Shown piece after piece: positions 38,133 through 47,087 of a DNA stretch of 64,000 bases (position 1 is its first letter; each line of letters begins with the position of its first letter). The translations under genes were made by a program, and so were the position numbers. The DNA is from Megasphaera massiliensis (GTDB taxonomy: Bacteria; Bacillota; Negativicutes; Veillonellales; Megasphaeraceae). The notes below the pieces were generated by a model. That model had not been told where the DNA came from. It made no database searches and saw only the letters and a list, made by a program, of their open reading frames with translations. The DNA lies in the NCBI RefSeq assembly GCF_000455225.1, contig NZ_HF954537.1:70096-134095 (forward strand). Direction: 5' to 3'.

Positions 38133-38462
38133 ATGAATTCAGAAGATCCCAAAATTCTCTCGGATCACGAACGAGACAACTTCAGCGGACCGACCATTGA
38201 TGAAGACGGTACGGTCCACGACCAGCAGTCCCTTTATGAAGAACGGCTGCGGGAACAGCAGAACGCGCAGCAGCAGCGAATCCATATCGTGACCAGCGGT
38301 CTGTCATGGCGCGTAAAATTAGCCATCGGCGTCATCGTCTTCTGCGTCGTCGCCGTCATCATCGGTGCCTTGGGACTCATCGTCATGGCCATGCCTTATC
38401 TGCTCGGCATCTTTGTCATCTACTGCCTGTACAGCATCCTGAGCTCCATCCTGCACCGCTAG
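38133..38462 (+). CDS. Small membrane protein of unknown function
   Basis: Protein of 109 residues that I do not recognise. The first 55 residues are polar and acidic with a Gln-rich stretch (EERLREQQNAQQQR). Two hydrophobic segments follow (LAIGVIVFCVVAVIIGALGL and MAMPYLLGIFVIYCLYSIL), so it is probably an inner-membrane protein with a cytoplasmic N-terminus. It lies tightly between smpB and polA, with a GATAGGAG ribosome site, and is probably transcribed with them. Conservation at this place would be needed to suggest a function. Confidence 0.7.
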   Translation: MNSEDPKILSDHERDNFSGPTIDEDGTVHDQQSLYEERLREQQNAQQQRIHIVTSGLSWRVKLAIGVIVFCVVAVIIGALGLIVMAMPYLLGIFVIYCLYSILSSILHR

Positions 38463-38493
38463 ACTATATATTAAAGAAAGGGCCAATTAGAGT

Positions 38494-41073
38494 ATGAAAG
38501 AGAATATCGTCATCATCGACGGCAGCAGCCTGCTCTATCGGGCTTTTTTTGCCATTCCCCATCTGAGTGATCCTCAGGGACGTCCGACCAATGCCGTCTA
38601 TGGTTTTTTGAATATGTTATTGAAGCTCTACAGCGAACTCGATCCGCAGTACGTCGCCGTCGCCTTCGACAAGGGAAAGTACACCTTCCGCAACGACTTG
38701 TATGACGGCTATAAGGCGACCCGTAAGGAAGCGCCCGACGACCTGCGCCCTCAGTTCGCCTTGATCCGCGAAGTCCTCGACTGCCTGGGTATCTCCGTCC
38801 TCGAACAGGAAGGCTATGAAGGGGATGACATCATCGGTACCCTTGCGAAAAACATGGCCGCTGAAGGCTATGCCGTCGACGTCGTTACCGGTGACCGCGA
38901 TGCCCTCCAGTTAGTCACTGACGACGTTACAGTCTATCTGACCAAGAAGGGCATTACCCAGATGCTGGCTGTCACGCCGGCCGTTATGGAAGCAGAATAC
39001 GGCTATACGCCGGCTCAGGTCATCGAAATGAAGGCCCTCATGGGCGATACGGCCGACAACATTCCCGGTGTCCCTGGTGTCGGCGAAAAAACGGCCTTGA
39101 AGCTCATCTCCCAATTCAGCAGCGTCGCCGGCGTCTATGAACACCTCGACGAGGTGAAAGGGAAGAAGCTTCAGGAAAAATTGGCCGACAATAAGGATAA
39201 GGCCCTCTTGTCCAAAGATTTGGCGACCATTCGCTGCGACCTCGACCTGACCTATACCATCGACCAGTTCCAGCCCCAGCCTCGTCAGGCTGACGTAGCT
39301 GAACTCTTTAAAAGCCTGGGCTTCCGCAATCTCTTGGAACGTTTTGCCGCCTTTGACCGCTTTTCTCACCTCAGCACAGGAACGGAGTCCGAAGAAGCTG
39401 CAGTCACGGCCGTCGATGCGCCGCCGACTGAAAGCTTGAAGGGGAAAATCGTTGCCGTAGCCGCCGAATTTGACGATCATCAGCCCGTTCCGGGGATTAC
39501 GGGCCTTGCCATGGCGACGGAAGAGGGGGCTTTTACCGTGCCTCAGGGGGACTATGCAGCCTACCTCACCGTGTTGCCGGAAGCTAAAGCCGTCATTACG
39601 GCTGATGGAAAAAATCTCATCAAGGCCGTTTCCGCCGTGACTTCGGGTCGACTGCCTTTAAAGGACATCATCCTGGCAGCCTACCTTTTGGATCCGACGC
39701 GGACGTCTTACGGCCTGACCTATATTTCAGAAACCTTCGACGTCAGCCTTCAGGAACCGGCTGGTGACGATGTGCAGCGGCTGGTCAGTGATGCCGCCTT
39801 TGCCCTTGCCGTTTGGCCGAAAGTTGAAGCACAACTGAAAGAAGGGAATCTGACCGACCTCTACGATTCCATCGAAGAACCTCTGGTCCGTACCCTGGCA
39901 GTCATGGAAATGAACGGCTTTACTGTCGATACGGAACGGCTCATGGCTATGAAGAGCGAGTTATCGACCCAGGCCGATGCCTTGGAAGAAGCTATTTACG
40001 ACGACGCCGGCGAAACGTTTAACATCAGCTCACCGAAACAGCTCGGCGTCATCCTCTTTGAAAAATTGAAGCTGCCGGTCATTAAAAAGACCAAGACCGG
40101 TTATTCTACGGACAGTTCCGTCCTCGATGCCCTTTTAGATAAGCATCCCATGATTGATAAGATCCTCCGCTTCCGGGCCTTGAAGAAGCTCATCTCGACC
40201 TATCTCGACGGGCTGGAACCGCTCATTTCTTCGGAAACAGGACGTATCCATACCCATTTCAACCAAATGGTGACGGCAACGGGCCGTCTCAGCAGTTCCG
40301 ATCCCAACTTGCAGAATATCCCCATCCGGACTGAACAGGGCCGCAAGATACGGTCCATCTTCATTCCCGGCAAGGGCTATGACTATATCGTATCGGGCGA
40401 CTACTCGCAGATTGAGCTGCGCCTTTTGGCTCATCTCTCTCAGGACCCGACCATGATCGACGGCTTCCAAAAAGGGCAGGATATCCACCGCCGGACGGCA
40501 TCGGAAGTTTTCGGCATTCCCTGGGACGAAGTTACGCCGGAAGAACGGTCTCACGCCAAGGCCGTCAACTTCGGCATCATTTACGGCATCAGTGACTTCG
40601 GTCTGGCCCGCAACATTTCCATTTCCCGTCAGAAAGCCAAGGATTATATCGATTCCTACTTTGCTCGCTACAGCACGATTCACGCCTATATGAACGGCCT
40701 CATCGAGTCGGCTAAACAGAGCGGCATGGCCGTCACCATGTTCGGCCGCCGCCGGGCCCTGCCGGACATCAACAGTAAGAATTTCACGCGCCGTTCCTTT
40801 GCCGAACGGACGGCCATGAATACGCCTATCCAGGGCAGTGCCGCCGATATCATCAAGTTGGCTATGAACGCCGTTCAAGATGAGCTGGAAAAGCGGAAGC
40901 TGAAAAGCAAGCTCTTGGTCCAGGTTCATGACGAACTGGTCTTAGAAGTGCCGGCTGCCGAAAAAGAGGAAATCGAAAAACTCTTAAAAGATACGATGGA
41001 ACACATCGTCGACCTTTCCGTTCCCCTCGTCGTAGACATTCACAGCGGCGCCAACTGGGAAGAAGCGAAGTAG
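38494..41073 (+). CDS. polA: DNA polymerase I (3'-5' exonuclease site lost)
   Basis: Family A polymerase of 859 residues for lagging-strand and repair synthesis. The 5'-3' exonuclease domain (1-290; DGSSLLYRAFFAIP, VPGVGEKTALKLI) and the polymerase domain (about 480-859; DPNLQNIPIRTEQGR, VSGDYSQIELRLLAHLS, VQVHDELVLEVP) are intact. The middle domain lacks the proofreading residues: the expected Asp-x-Glu is replaced in IVAVAAEFDD, and later Asp ligands are not evident. Loss of proofreading is common in Firmicutes PolA. It overlaps no gene; mutM follows after eight bases, a conserved pair. Confidence 0.95.
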   Translation: MKENIVIIDGSSLLYRAFFAIPHLSDPQGRPTNAVYGFLNMLLKLYSELDPQYVAVAFDKGKYTFRNDLYDGYKATRKEAPDDLRPQFALIREVLDCLGISVLEQEGYEGDDIIGTLAKNMAAEGYAVDVVTGDRDALQLVTDDVTVYLTKKGITQMLAVTPAVMEAEYGYTPAQVIEMKALMGDTADNIPGVPGVGEKTALKLISQFSSVAGVYEHLDEVKGKKLQEKLADNKDKALLSKDLATIRCDLDLTYTIDQFQPQPRQADVAELFKSLGFRNLLERFAAFDRFSHLSTGTESEEAAVTAVDAPPTESLKGKIVAVAAEFDDHQPVPGITGLAMATEEGAFTVPQGDYAAYLTVLPEAKAVITADGKNLIKAVSAVTSGRLPLKDIILAAYLLDPTRTSYGLTYISETFDVSLQEPAGDDVQRLVSDAAFALAVWPKVEAQLKEGNLTDLYDSIEEPLVRTLAVMEMNGFTVDTERLMAMKSELSTQADALEEAIYDDAGETFNISSPKQLGVILFEKLKLPVIKKTKTGYSTDSSVLDALLDKHPMIDKILRFRALKKLISTYLDGLEPLISSETGRIHTHFNQMVTATGRLSSSDPNLQNIPIRTEQGRKIRSIFIPGKGYDYIVSGDYSQIELRLLAHLSQDPTMIDGFQKGQDIHRRTASEVFGIPWDEVTPEERSHAKAVNFGIIYGISDFGLARNISISRQKAKDYIDSYFARYSTIHAYMNGLIESAKQSGMAVTMFGRRRALPDINSKNFTRRSFAERTAMNTPIQGSAADIIKLAMNAVQDELEKRKLKSKLLVQVHDELVLEVPAAEKEEIEKLLKDTMEHIVDLSVPLVVDIHSGANWEEAK

Positions 41074-41081
41074 GTGAGTTT

Positions 41082-41906
41082 ATGCCGGAATTGCCGGAAG
41101 TAGAAACGATACGTTCCTTTATCGAAAACAAGGTACAGCATAAGGGCATCACGGCCGTCGACGTATCCCTGCCGCGGCTCATCCGCAATACGACGGCAGA
41201 AAATTTCGTTTCGGCCCTGACCGGAACGGAAATCGAAGGCGTCAGCCGCCGTGGAAAATACCTTTTTCTCCGCTGCAGCGGCCCTTGGTCGGTCTTGGTG
41301 CACCTTCGGATGACGGGCAGCCTCCTCTATGAAGCTATGCCTGGAGAGTATGCCGGACGGGCCGTTCACGTCGTCTTTTCTCTGACGGAAGGCCGACTCC
41401 TGTATCGCGATATCCGAACCTTGGGCTGTTTATGGCTCGTACCGACAGAAGGACCGACGGGGATCAAAGGCTATGACAACCTCGGTCCCGATGCCATCAG
41501 TCCGGCTTTTACAGCAGAGGGCTTGTATCGTTTCTTAAAGGAAACGCGCCGGCCGGTAAAGACGGTCCTTCTCGACCAGACCAAGGTGGCCGGCATCGGC
41601 AATATTTACGTCGACGAAGCCCTGTTCCGCGCCGGAATCCGTCCCCTGCGCCGAGGCTGTAAGGTTACGAAAAAAGAAGCGGTGAAACTCCATGAGGCTA
41701 TCACGGCTGTTCTCCAAGAAGGCCTCGCACACGGCGGTACGACGATACGGAATTTCATCAGCGGCAATGGCAAAGAAGGGCAGAACCAGGAAAACCTCCG
41801 CGTCTACGGCCGCGAAGGGACGCCGTGTACGGTCTGCGGCACGACTATTGAATACGTAAAACTAAACGGCCGCGGCACCCATTACTGCCCGACATGCCAG
41901 AAGTGA
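41082..41906 (+). CDS. mutM: Formamidopyrimidine-DNA glycosylase
   Basis: Base-excision repair enzyme of 274 residues that removes 8-oxoguanine and formamidopyrimidines. The catalytic N-terminus PELPEVETIR, the helix-two-turn-helix (QTKVAGIGNIYVDEALFRAGI, shown in part) and the C-terminal zinc finger (CTVCGTTIEYVKLNGRGTHYCPTCQ in part: two CxxC pairs) are complete. Directly downstream of polA. In many Firmicutes coaE comes next, but here it is about 7.5 kb away. Confidence 0.96.
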   Translation: MPELPEVETIRSFIENKVQHKGITAVDVSLPRLIRNTTAENFVSALTGTEIEGVSRRGKYLFLRCSGPWSVLVHLRMTGSLLYEAMPGEYAGRAVHVVFSLTEGRLLYRDIRTLGCLWLVPTEGPTGIKGYDNLGPDAISPAFTAEGLYRFLKETRRPVKTVLLDQTKVAGIGNIYVDEALFRAGIRPLRRGCKVTKKEAVKLHEAITAVLQEGLAHGGTTIRNFISGNGKEGQNQENLRVYGREGTPCTVCGTTIEYVKLNGRGTHYCPTCQK

Positions 41907-41946
41907 GGAGCCGGCTTAACGCTAGATGTCATTCACATACAAAAGG

Positions 41947-41976
41947 GAGTTGTCTTTTTAGACGGCTCTCTTTTTT
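41947..41976 (+). terminator. Terminator after mutM
   Basis: GAGTTGTCT pairs with AGACGGCTC (two G-U pairs) and is followed by TCTTTTTT. It ends the polA-mutM transcript. The remaining roughly 180 bases before the next promoter hold nothing I recognise. Confidence 0.75.
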
Positions 41977-42154
41977 CGTGACGGAGTGTCTTTCTTGCAC
42001 GTATCCTTTCTCGATTCGCTTGGCCCGTTGGGGCGTTGCGGGATTGAGGCCTGTCGACGGATTCCATCGGCATACGGCATTGAGGGTGTGTGGCGTACTT
42101 CGTTGGAGGGTCGTTTTTCAGTATTGGAATTTCATTATCTTTAATATGTAATTA

Positions 42155-42183
42155 TTGACATGATTGTGGAGAGGCGGTACAAT
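42155..42183 (+). promoter_or_regulatory. Strong promoter of secreted hydrolase gene
   Basis: TTGACA (42155-42160), a 17-base spacer and TACAAT (42178-42183), about 49 bases before the start codon. Confidence 0.8.
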
Positions 42184-42231
42184 GATAATACAATATCAGA
42201 TGGTAGTATCCTATCGTTAGGAGGTTTTGTT

Positions 42232-43065
42232 ATGCGTCATTTTAAACGACTGTTGGGCCTTTCTTTACTGACCTTGGGCCTCTTCTCTATGGGGACCGGT
42301 GTCGGTGCCGCTCAGTCCCAAGACGTCACCATTGACGGCAATCACGGAAAACTGTCGGCTGTCCTTCAGCGGCCTGACGGAAAGAGCGAATATCCTTTAG
42401 TCATCATCATGCACGGCTTCATGGGGAATAAGGAGCGGCCCCTTCTGACGAAACTCGCCGATGACTTAGAAAAAGACGGCATTGCGTCCATCCGCTTCGA
42501 TTTTAACGGTCATGGGAAGAGCGAAGGACGATTCCAAGATATGACCGTCCTCAACGAAATCGAAGACGCCAAAGCCGTCTATGACTATGCCGGTAAGCTT
42601 CCCGGCGTGACGGGAATCGCCCTGGCCGGTCACTCTCAAGGCGGCGTCGTTGCCAGTATGACGGCCGGCGAACTGGGGACACAGAAGGTGAAAGCCCTGG
42701 CCCTCATGGCGCCGGCCGCCGTCCTTCGGGAGGATGCCATTCGCGGCCAGCTTTTTGGGATTCACTACGATCCCCTCAATCCGCCGGAAACCATCAAGGT
42801 ACGGGATTATCAAGTCGGAGCCAACTACGTCAAAACGGCTCAGACCCTTCCCATTTATGAAACGGCGTCCCAGTATCAGGGCCCGGCCTACATGATTCAC
42901 GGTACAGGTGACGTCATTGCGCCTTATACGTACAGCCAGCGTTATCAGCGCATCTACTTTAACGGCCAACTTCATCTCATCGACGGCGAAGACCATGTCT
43001 TCAGTCACGATACAGACGGGGCTGCCCGGGCGGTCGCCGATTTTTTCAAAGAACAACTGACATAG
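42232..43065 (+). CDS. Secreted alpha/beta hydrolase (esterase-like)
   Basis: Exported serine hydrolase of 277 residues. A Sec signal peptide covers about residues 1-27 (basic MRHFKR, hydrophobic core, cleavage after GVGAA). The triad is Ser135 (GHSQGG), Asp227 (GTGDVIAP) and His255 (GEDHVF), with HGFMGNKE as the oxyanion region. The form recalls feruloyl/cinnamoyl esterases of gut anaerobes such as Est1E, but other acyl esters are possible. GGAGG precedes the ATG at 42232; the frame continues upstream through the promoter, so earlier starts are ruled out. Single gene with its own promoter and terminator. Confidence 0.85.
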   Translation: MRHFKRLLGLSLLTLGLFSMGTGVGAAQSQDVTIDGNHGKLSAVLQRPDGKSEYPLVIIMHGFMGNKERPLLTKLADDLEKDGIASIRFDFNGHGKSEGRFQDMTVLNEIEDAKAVYDYAGKLPGVTGIALAGHSQGGVVASMTAGELGTQKVKALALMAPAAVLREDAIRGQLFGIHYDPLNPPETIKVRDYQVGANYVKTAQTLPIYETASQYQGPAYMIHGTGDVIAPYTYSQRYQRIYFNGQLHLIDGEDHVFSHDTDGAARAVADFFKEQLT

Positions 43066-43095
43066 AATCCTTGCCTCGGGATTTTCACCGATAAG

Positions 43096-43140
43096 AAAAC
43101 CAGCACCATGGCGATGGTTGTCGTCATGGTGCTGGTTTTT
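43096..43140 (+). terminator. Bidirectional terminator between convergent genes
   Basis: AAAACCAGCACCATG pairs perfectly over 15 bases with CATGGTGCTGGTTTT. T runs lie on both sides, so it can serve the hydrolase (plus) and the glycosyltransferase (minus). Confidence 0.88.
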
Positions 43141-43195
43141 GTGTATCTTGTTGTTTAGCGGATTATTTCAAGTATCGATGCTGCGATACAGCTCT

Positions 43196-44872
43196 TTATC
43201 GAGCCGCGTCCTGAGCGGCAGGGCCGTTTAAGAGAACCGTGTAGTCTTCGTCGGTAATGCGCCGAGCCGGAGGTGTTCCGACGACGCGCAGGGCTTCTTC
43301 CAAGTATTTCTTTTCGACGACGATGACGGCCGGCTTATCGCTGTTCCAGAGGGCATACAATTCGTTGCTGCCATAGTACATGCCCGTCCGCTCCGTGTGA
43401 TGGATGCCGAAGTTCAATTCGCCCATGAAGTTGCCCGTGGCAATGGGACGGTCGAGGTAATAGACCAGGCCCGGGATGAAGTAGCCGTACATGATGATGG
43501 GCGTACTGTCCGGTACGTTCAGCTTTTTAATATCCTGACTGACCGTATAGGCCGTCTGGTGGTCGTGGATCTGGCCTTGAATCTGATGGGCACCGAGGCC
43601 GAAGCCATAGGCCATGATGGTGAGGATGACGAACACCGAAAGGAAGCTTCGCCGCTTGTGCCACGACCAGGCTGCGGCTGCCGTCCCGATGAGGAGGGAG
43701 GCGATGAGCAGGCCGCCGTGACTGAAGAAGTCGGCAATCGTCAGAAAATCGGTGTGCATGAGGTAGACGACGCCGGCTGCCGTAAAGAGGAGGCAGAGCA
43801 GGGAGTTGATGAGGAAACTGTGGCCGAGCCAGGAGTTTTCGCGGCGGCACCGTTCCAGGGAAGCTGCCAAGAGGACCGATAAGGGCAGCCAGCAGGGCAG
43901 GATATACGTCGGCAGTTTGGAATCGGAAATGCTGTAAAAGACGTAGATCAGGCCGGCCCACAAGGACAGGAGGATGAGATCCTGTTTGTGACGCAGCGTG
44001 CCCGGCGCGCGGAAGATGCCTTTTTTACTGAAAAAGGTCGCCAGAAAGCCCGTCCAGGGCATGAGACCGGCAATGAGGACCGGGACGAAGTAGTACCAAG
44101 GATGGAAGCGTTCGTGCATCTTGGTGGCAAAGCGAAGGAAGTGTTCGCGGATGAAGAAGAAATAGAAGAAATCCGGGTTGGCTTTCGATACGAGGTAGTA
44201 CCAAGGGACGGAAATCGCCAGGAAGAGCAGGATTCCGGGCACGTAGAAAAGTTTTAAAAAGAGCCGCGGCCGCCGCGTGCACAGGGCATACCAAAAGAGG
44301 ATGCCCACGGGAAAGGCGATGGCAATGAGCCCCTTGGTCAGCATGCCAAGCCCCATGGAAGCATAGAAGAGGAGGAGATATTTCTTCTCTTCCGTCCTTT
44401 CAAAGAGATAAAAGGTGACCAGGCAGGCGTCGACGAAAAAGGTCAGGGCCATGTCGAGGACTCCGATGGAGGCGACGATGAGCTGGAGTGCCGACGTAGC
44501 CAGGATGATGGCGGCCATGAGGCCCGTTCGTCCGTTGTACATGGTTCGGCCCAGGACGTAGGCTAAGATGACGTTTCCAAAACCGGTCAAGGCCGGCAGG
44601 ACGCGGCCTGTAAATTCCTTAAAGCCGAAGAGTTTCATAGCCAGGGCCGTCACCCAATACTGGAAGATCGGTTTTTCAAAGTAGGGCATGTAATTGAAAT
44701 GGGGTGTCAGATAGTCGCCGGACAGGACCATTTCCATGGGAATACGATGGTAGCGGCCCTCGTCGAGCTCGATGAGATGGTACGAGTCGATGTGGGCGAA
44801 GTAGAGAAAAGCGGCGGCCAGCAGGAAAAAAACGAATACCAGGCGCCGGTGGTGCCGTAAGGCAGAAAGCAT
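43196..44872 (-). CDS. ArnT-like family 39 glycosyltransferase
   Basis: Membrane glycosyltransferase of 558 residues with about twelve hydrophobic helices and the GT39/ArnT signature in its first periplasmic loop (ELDEGRYHRIPMEM with Asp37-Glu38, then YFEKPIFQYW). Relatives move aminoarabinose or another sugar from an undecaprenyl-phosphate carrier to lipid A, or mannose to proteins. A lipid A target is reasonable for a diderm Firmicute but is not shown. No arn synthesis genes are nearby. The ATG at 44872 follows AGGAGG (minus strand). Single gene. Confidence 0.87.
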   Translation of the reverse strand: MLSALRHHRRLVFVFFLLAAAFLYFAHIDSYHLIELDEGRYHRIPMEMVLSGDYLTPHFNYMPYFEKPIFQYWVTALAMKLFGFKEFTGRVLPALTGFGNVILAYVLGRTMYNGRTGLMAAIILATSALQLIVASIGVLDMALTFFVDACLVTFYLFERTEEKKYLLLFYASMGLGMLTKGLIAIAFPVGILFWYALCTRRPRLFLKLFYVPGILLFLAISVPWYYLVSKANPDFFYFFFIREHFLRFATKMHERFHPWYYFVPVLIAGLMPWTGFLATFFSKKGIFRAPGTLRHKQDLILLSLWAGLIYVFYSISDSKLPTYILPCWLPLSVLLAASLERCRRENSWLGHSFLINSLLCLLFTAAGVVYLMHTDFLTIADFFSHGGLLIASLLIGTAAAAWSWHKRRSFLSVFVILTIMAYGFGLGAHQIQGQIHDHQTAYTVSQDIKKLNVPDSTPIIMYGYFIPGLVYYLDRPIATGNFMGELNFGIHHTERTGMYYGSNELYALWNSDKPAVIVVEKKYLEEALRVVGTPPARRITDEDYTVLLNGPAAQDAAR

Positions 44873-44966
44873 AAGATCCCTCCTAATGGTAATGATACTT
44901 TATGGTACAGAGACAGCTTAAACAATTCATAAATAGAACGACAACGTTACGTATATTTTGGCGGGG

Positions 44967-45866
44967 TTACCCTTTTTGGTACTCCTTAATCCGCTGGTGG
45001 AGCAGGCGGGCAAATTCCTCGACGTAGTAGGTACTGTTGTCCTTATGCCAAAAGAGACAGTAATGGCGCATCATGGGACTGCCGCCTCGATAGAGGGGCA
45101 GACAGCGCGAGGCCGTGCCCGACGGCGGCGTCGGTGAAAAACTTTCCAAAGGCAGATAGCCGCGGTTGCCGGCCACGAGGAGCCGTGCTTCTTCGATGGT
45201 ACGGGCAAAGAGAAAATTATCGGCAAAGCCCAGGGTCTCGGTATAATAGGCAGCTTCTGACGCTTCCTGATTTTCCGCCGTGACCAGGATGCAGGGGAAG
45301 CGCTTCACGTCTTCCAAGGTAAGGAATTCCTGTTGACTCCGGGGATTCTGACGAGATATCTCGGCATAGACCGTACCCTTTATGAGAATGTCATTTTCGT
45401 ATAAGTCGGAAAAGGCCCGGCGCTGGTCGCTGAGAACCAAGTCGGCTTTTCGCGTACGCAGTTCCCAGTACAGGGATTCGTGAGTTCCATTGAAGATATG
45501 GATGGTCACTTCCGGGTAATCAGCAGAAAATGCGGCAATCGTTTCATAGAGCTCGCTGCCGACGTAGTTGTTCAGATAGCCGATAGATAGGTGCAGCTCT
45601 TTATCTTCGCCTTGCCTGCGGGTTTCCGCCTTGAACGCTTCGATTTCTTGAAGCAGTTCCTTTCCGTGGCGGTAGAAATAGTCACCGGCCGGCGTCAGGG
45701 AAAAATGCCGATGATGGCGAATCAATAAAGGAACGCCTAAGTCCTCTTCGAGGGCCTTGATCTGCTGCGATACGGCAGATTGGGAAATTTCCAAGGCATA
45801 GGAGGCTTCGGTAAAGCTCTTGGCGTCGACGACGGCCATGAAGTATTTCATTTGGCGAAACAGCAT
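44967..45866 (-). CDS. LysR-family transcriptional regulator
   Basis: Regulator of 299 residues: N-terminal winged helix-turn-helix (FRQMKYFMAVVDAKSFTEAS, then LEISQSAVSQQIKALEEDLG) and a C-terminal effector domain. I chose ATG at 45866 with AAAGGAGTGAG upstream; an earlier ATG would add 18 residues outside the conserved domain. It is divergent from an SDR oxidoreductase gene across about 190 bases, the usual layout of a LysR regulator and its target, so it probably controls that gene. The effector is unknown. Confidence 0.9.
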   Translation of the reverse strand: MLFRQMKYFMAVVDAKSFTEASYALEISQSAVSQQIKALEEDLGVPLLIRHHRHFSLTPAGDYFYRHGKELLQEIEAFKAETRRQGEDKELHLSIGYLNNYVGSELYETIAAFSADYPEVTIHIFNGTHESLYWELRTRKADLVLSDQRRAFSDLYENDILIKGTVYAEISRQNPRSQQEFLTLEDVKRFPCILVTAENQEASEAAYYTETLGFADNFLFARTIEEARLLVAGNRGYLPLESFSPTPPSGTASRCLPLYRGGSPMMRHYCLFWHKDNSTYYVEEFARLLHQRIKEYQKG

Positions 45867-46060
45867 GGACTCACTCCTTTCTTTTGAAACGTTACTGCTA
45901 TTATACCGTAGTTTTGACATAAGTAAAACTAATGGAACGCCTTTTGATTTCGAATTGTGTTAAATGGACGAATTCGGTACAATACCAATGTCGACAGGAA
46001 CCAGCATCCTGCCACTATCCATGATTTATCATGTATTGTATATATAGGAGGAATCTCTCG

Positions 46061-46906
46061 ATGAATGCAAATGAAAAGGAAGTCGTCGTCTTAGTCGGTT
46101 CCGGCCAGATCGGCCAGGCCATTGCCCGCCGCGTCGGAAGCGGCCGTCACATCGTCTTGGCCGATGTGAATCAGGGACAGGCTGACCGGGCGGCTGCAGT
46201 TTTAGAAAATACAGGCTTTAAAACGAGCACTCTGGCCGTTGACATTTCGTCGCGCTCGTCCATTTTGGCCCTCATCGATCATGCCAAGCAGTTCGGCGCC
46301 ATTAAGTTTCTCATCAATGCCGCCGGCGTATCGCCGTCTCAGGCATCGATCGAAACGATCTTGAAAGTAGACCTCTACGGCACGGCGGTCCTGTTGGAAG
46401 AATTTGGCAAGGTCATCGAAGCCGGCGGTTCGGGTATCATCATTTCGTCCCAGTCCGGCCATCGATTGGGAGCCTTGTCTCAGGAAGAAACGGATCAACT
46501 GGCCCTGACGCCGACGGAAGGACTGTTGGACCTGCCCTTTCTCAAAACTATCACAGATACGTTGAAGGCCTATCAGTATTCAAAGCGCTGCAACGTCCTG
46601 CGGGTCATGGCCGAAGCCACGAACTGGGGGAAACGAGGCGCGACGGTCAATTCCATCAGCCCGGGTATCGTCATTACGCCCCTGGCTAAGGACGAACTGA
46701 ACGGTCCGCGTAAAGACGGCTACCGCAAGATGCTGTCCCTCAGCCCGGCCGGCCGCGCCGGTACGCCCGATGAAATCGGTGACTTGGCGGAATTTCTCAT
46801 GAGCCACAAAGGCCGTTTCATCTCCGGCAGCGACATCCTCATCGACGGCGGTACGACGGCTTCGTACTGGTTCGGTGATTTGCAGTATTTGAAAGAGACA
46901 CACTGA
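46061..46906 (+). CDS. Short-chain dehydrogenase/reductase
   Basis: NAD(P)-dependent SDR of 281 residues. The nucleotide-binding motif is VGSGQIGQAIA (residues 12-22), the NAAG motif is at about 86-89, and the catalytic Ser130 and Tyr171-x3-Lys175 are present. The region before Tyr is longer than usual (about 40 residues after Ser), as in the SDR subgroup that carries an extra loop. ATG at 46061 follows AGGAGG. Divergent from a LysR regulator and followed by a terminator, then an iron-dependent alcohol dehydrogenase. The substrate is unknown. Confidence 0.87.
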   Translation: MNANEKEVVVLVGSGQIGQAIARRVGSGRHIVLADVNQGQADRAAAVLENTGFKTSTLAVDISSRSSILALIDHAKQFGAIKFLINAAGVSPSQASIETILKVDLYGTAVLLEEFGKVIEAGGSGIIISSQSGHRLGALSQEETDQLALTPTEGLLDLPFLKTITDTLKAYQYSKRCNVLRVMAEATNWGKRGATVNSISPGIVITPLAKDELNGPRKDGYRKMLSLSPAGRAGTPDEIGDLAEFLMSHKGRFISGSDILIDGGTTASYWFGDLQYLKETH

Positions 46907-46931
46907 TATTTTTTCGATAAAGCCTGATATC

Positions 46932-46968
46932 AAAGCACGGCTGCTTGACAGACAGTCGTGCTTTTTTT
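46932..46968 (+). terminator. Terminator after SDR gene
   Basis: AAAGCACGGCTG pairs with CAGTCGTGCTTT (one G-U) and is followed by a T run. Confidence 0.85.
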
Positions 46969-47087
46969 GCGGCCTGTTTTGCATTGTCGTATAGGAAAGG
47001 GATGTATTAAGATTTTGAAAAAGGGATTCTGCCGGGGGCGGCGAATTACATATATATAGAATCATTCTTTAAGAAGGGAGTTTTACG

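Noticed and set aside
38100-38140. tmRNA gene expected after smpB
   Set aside because: Only 18 bases lie between smpB and the next gene; no tmRNA sequence was seen.
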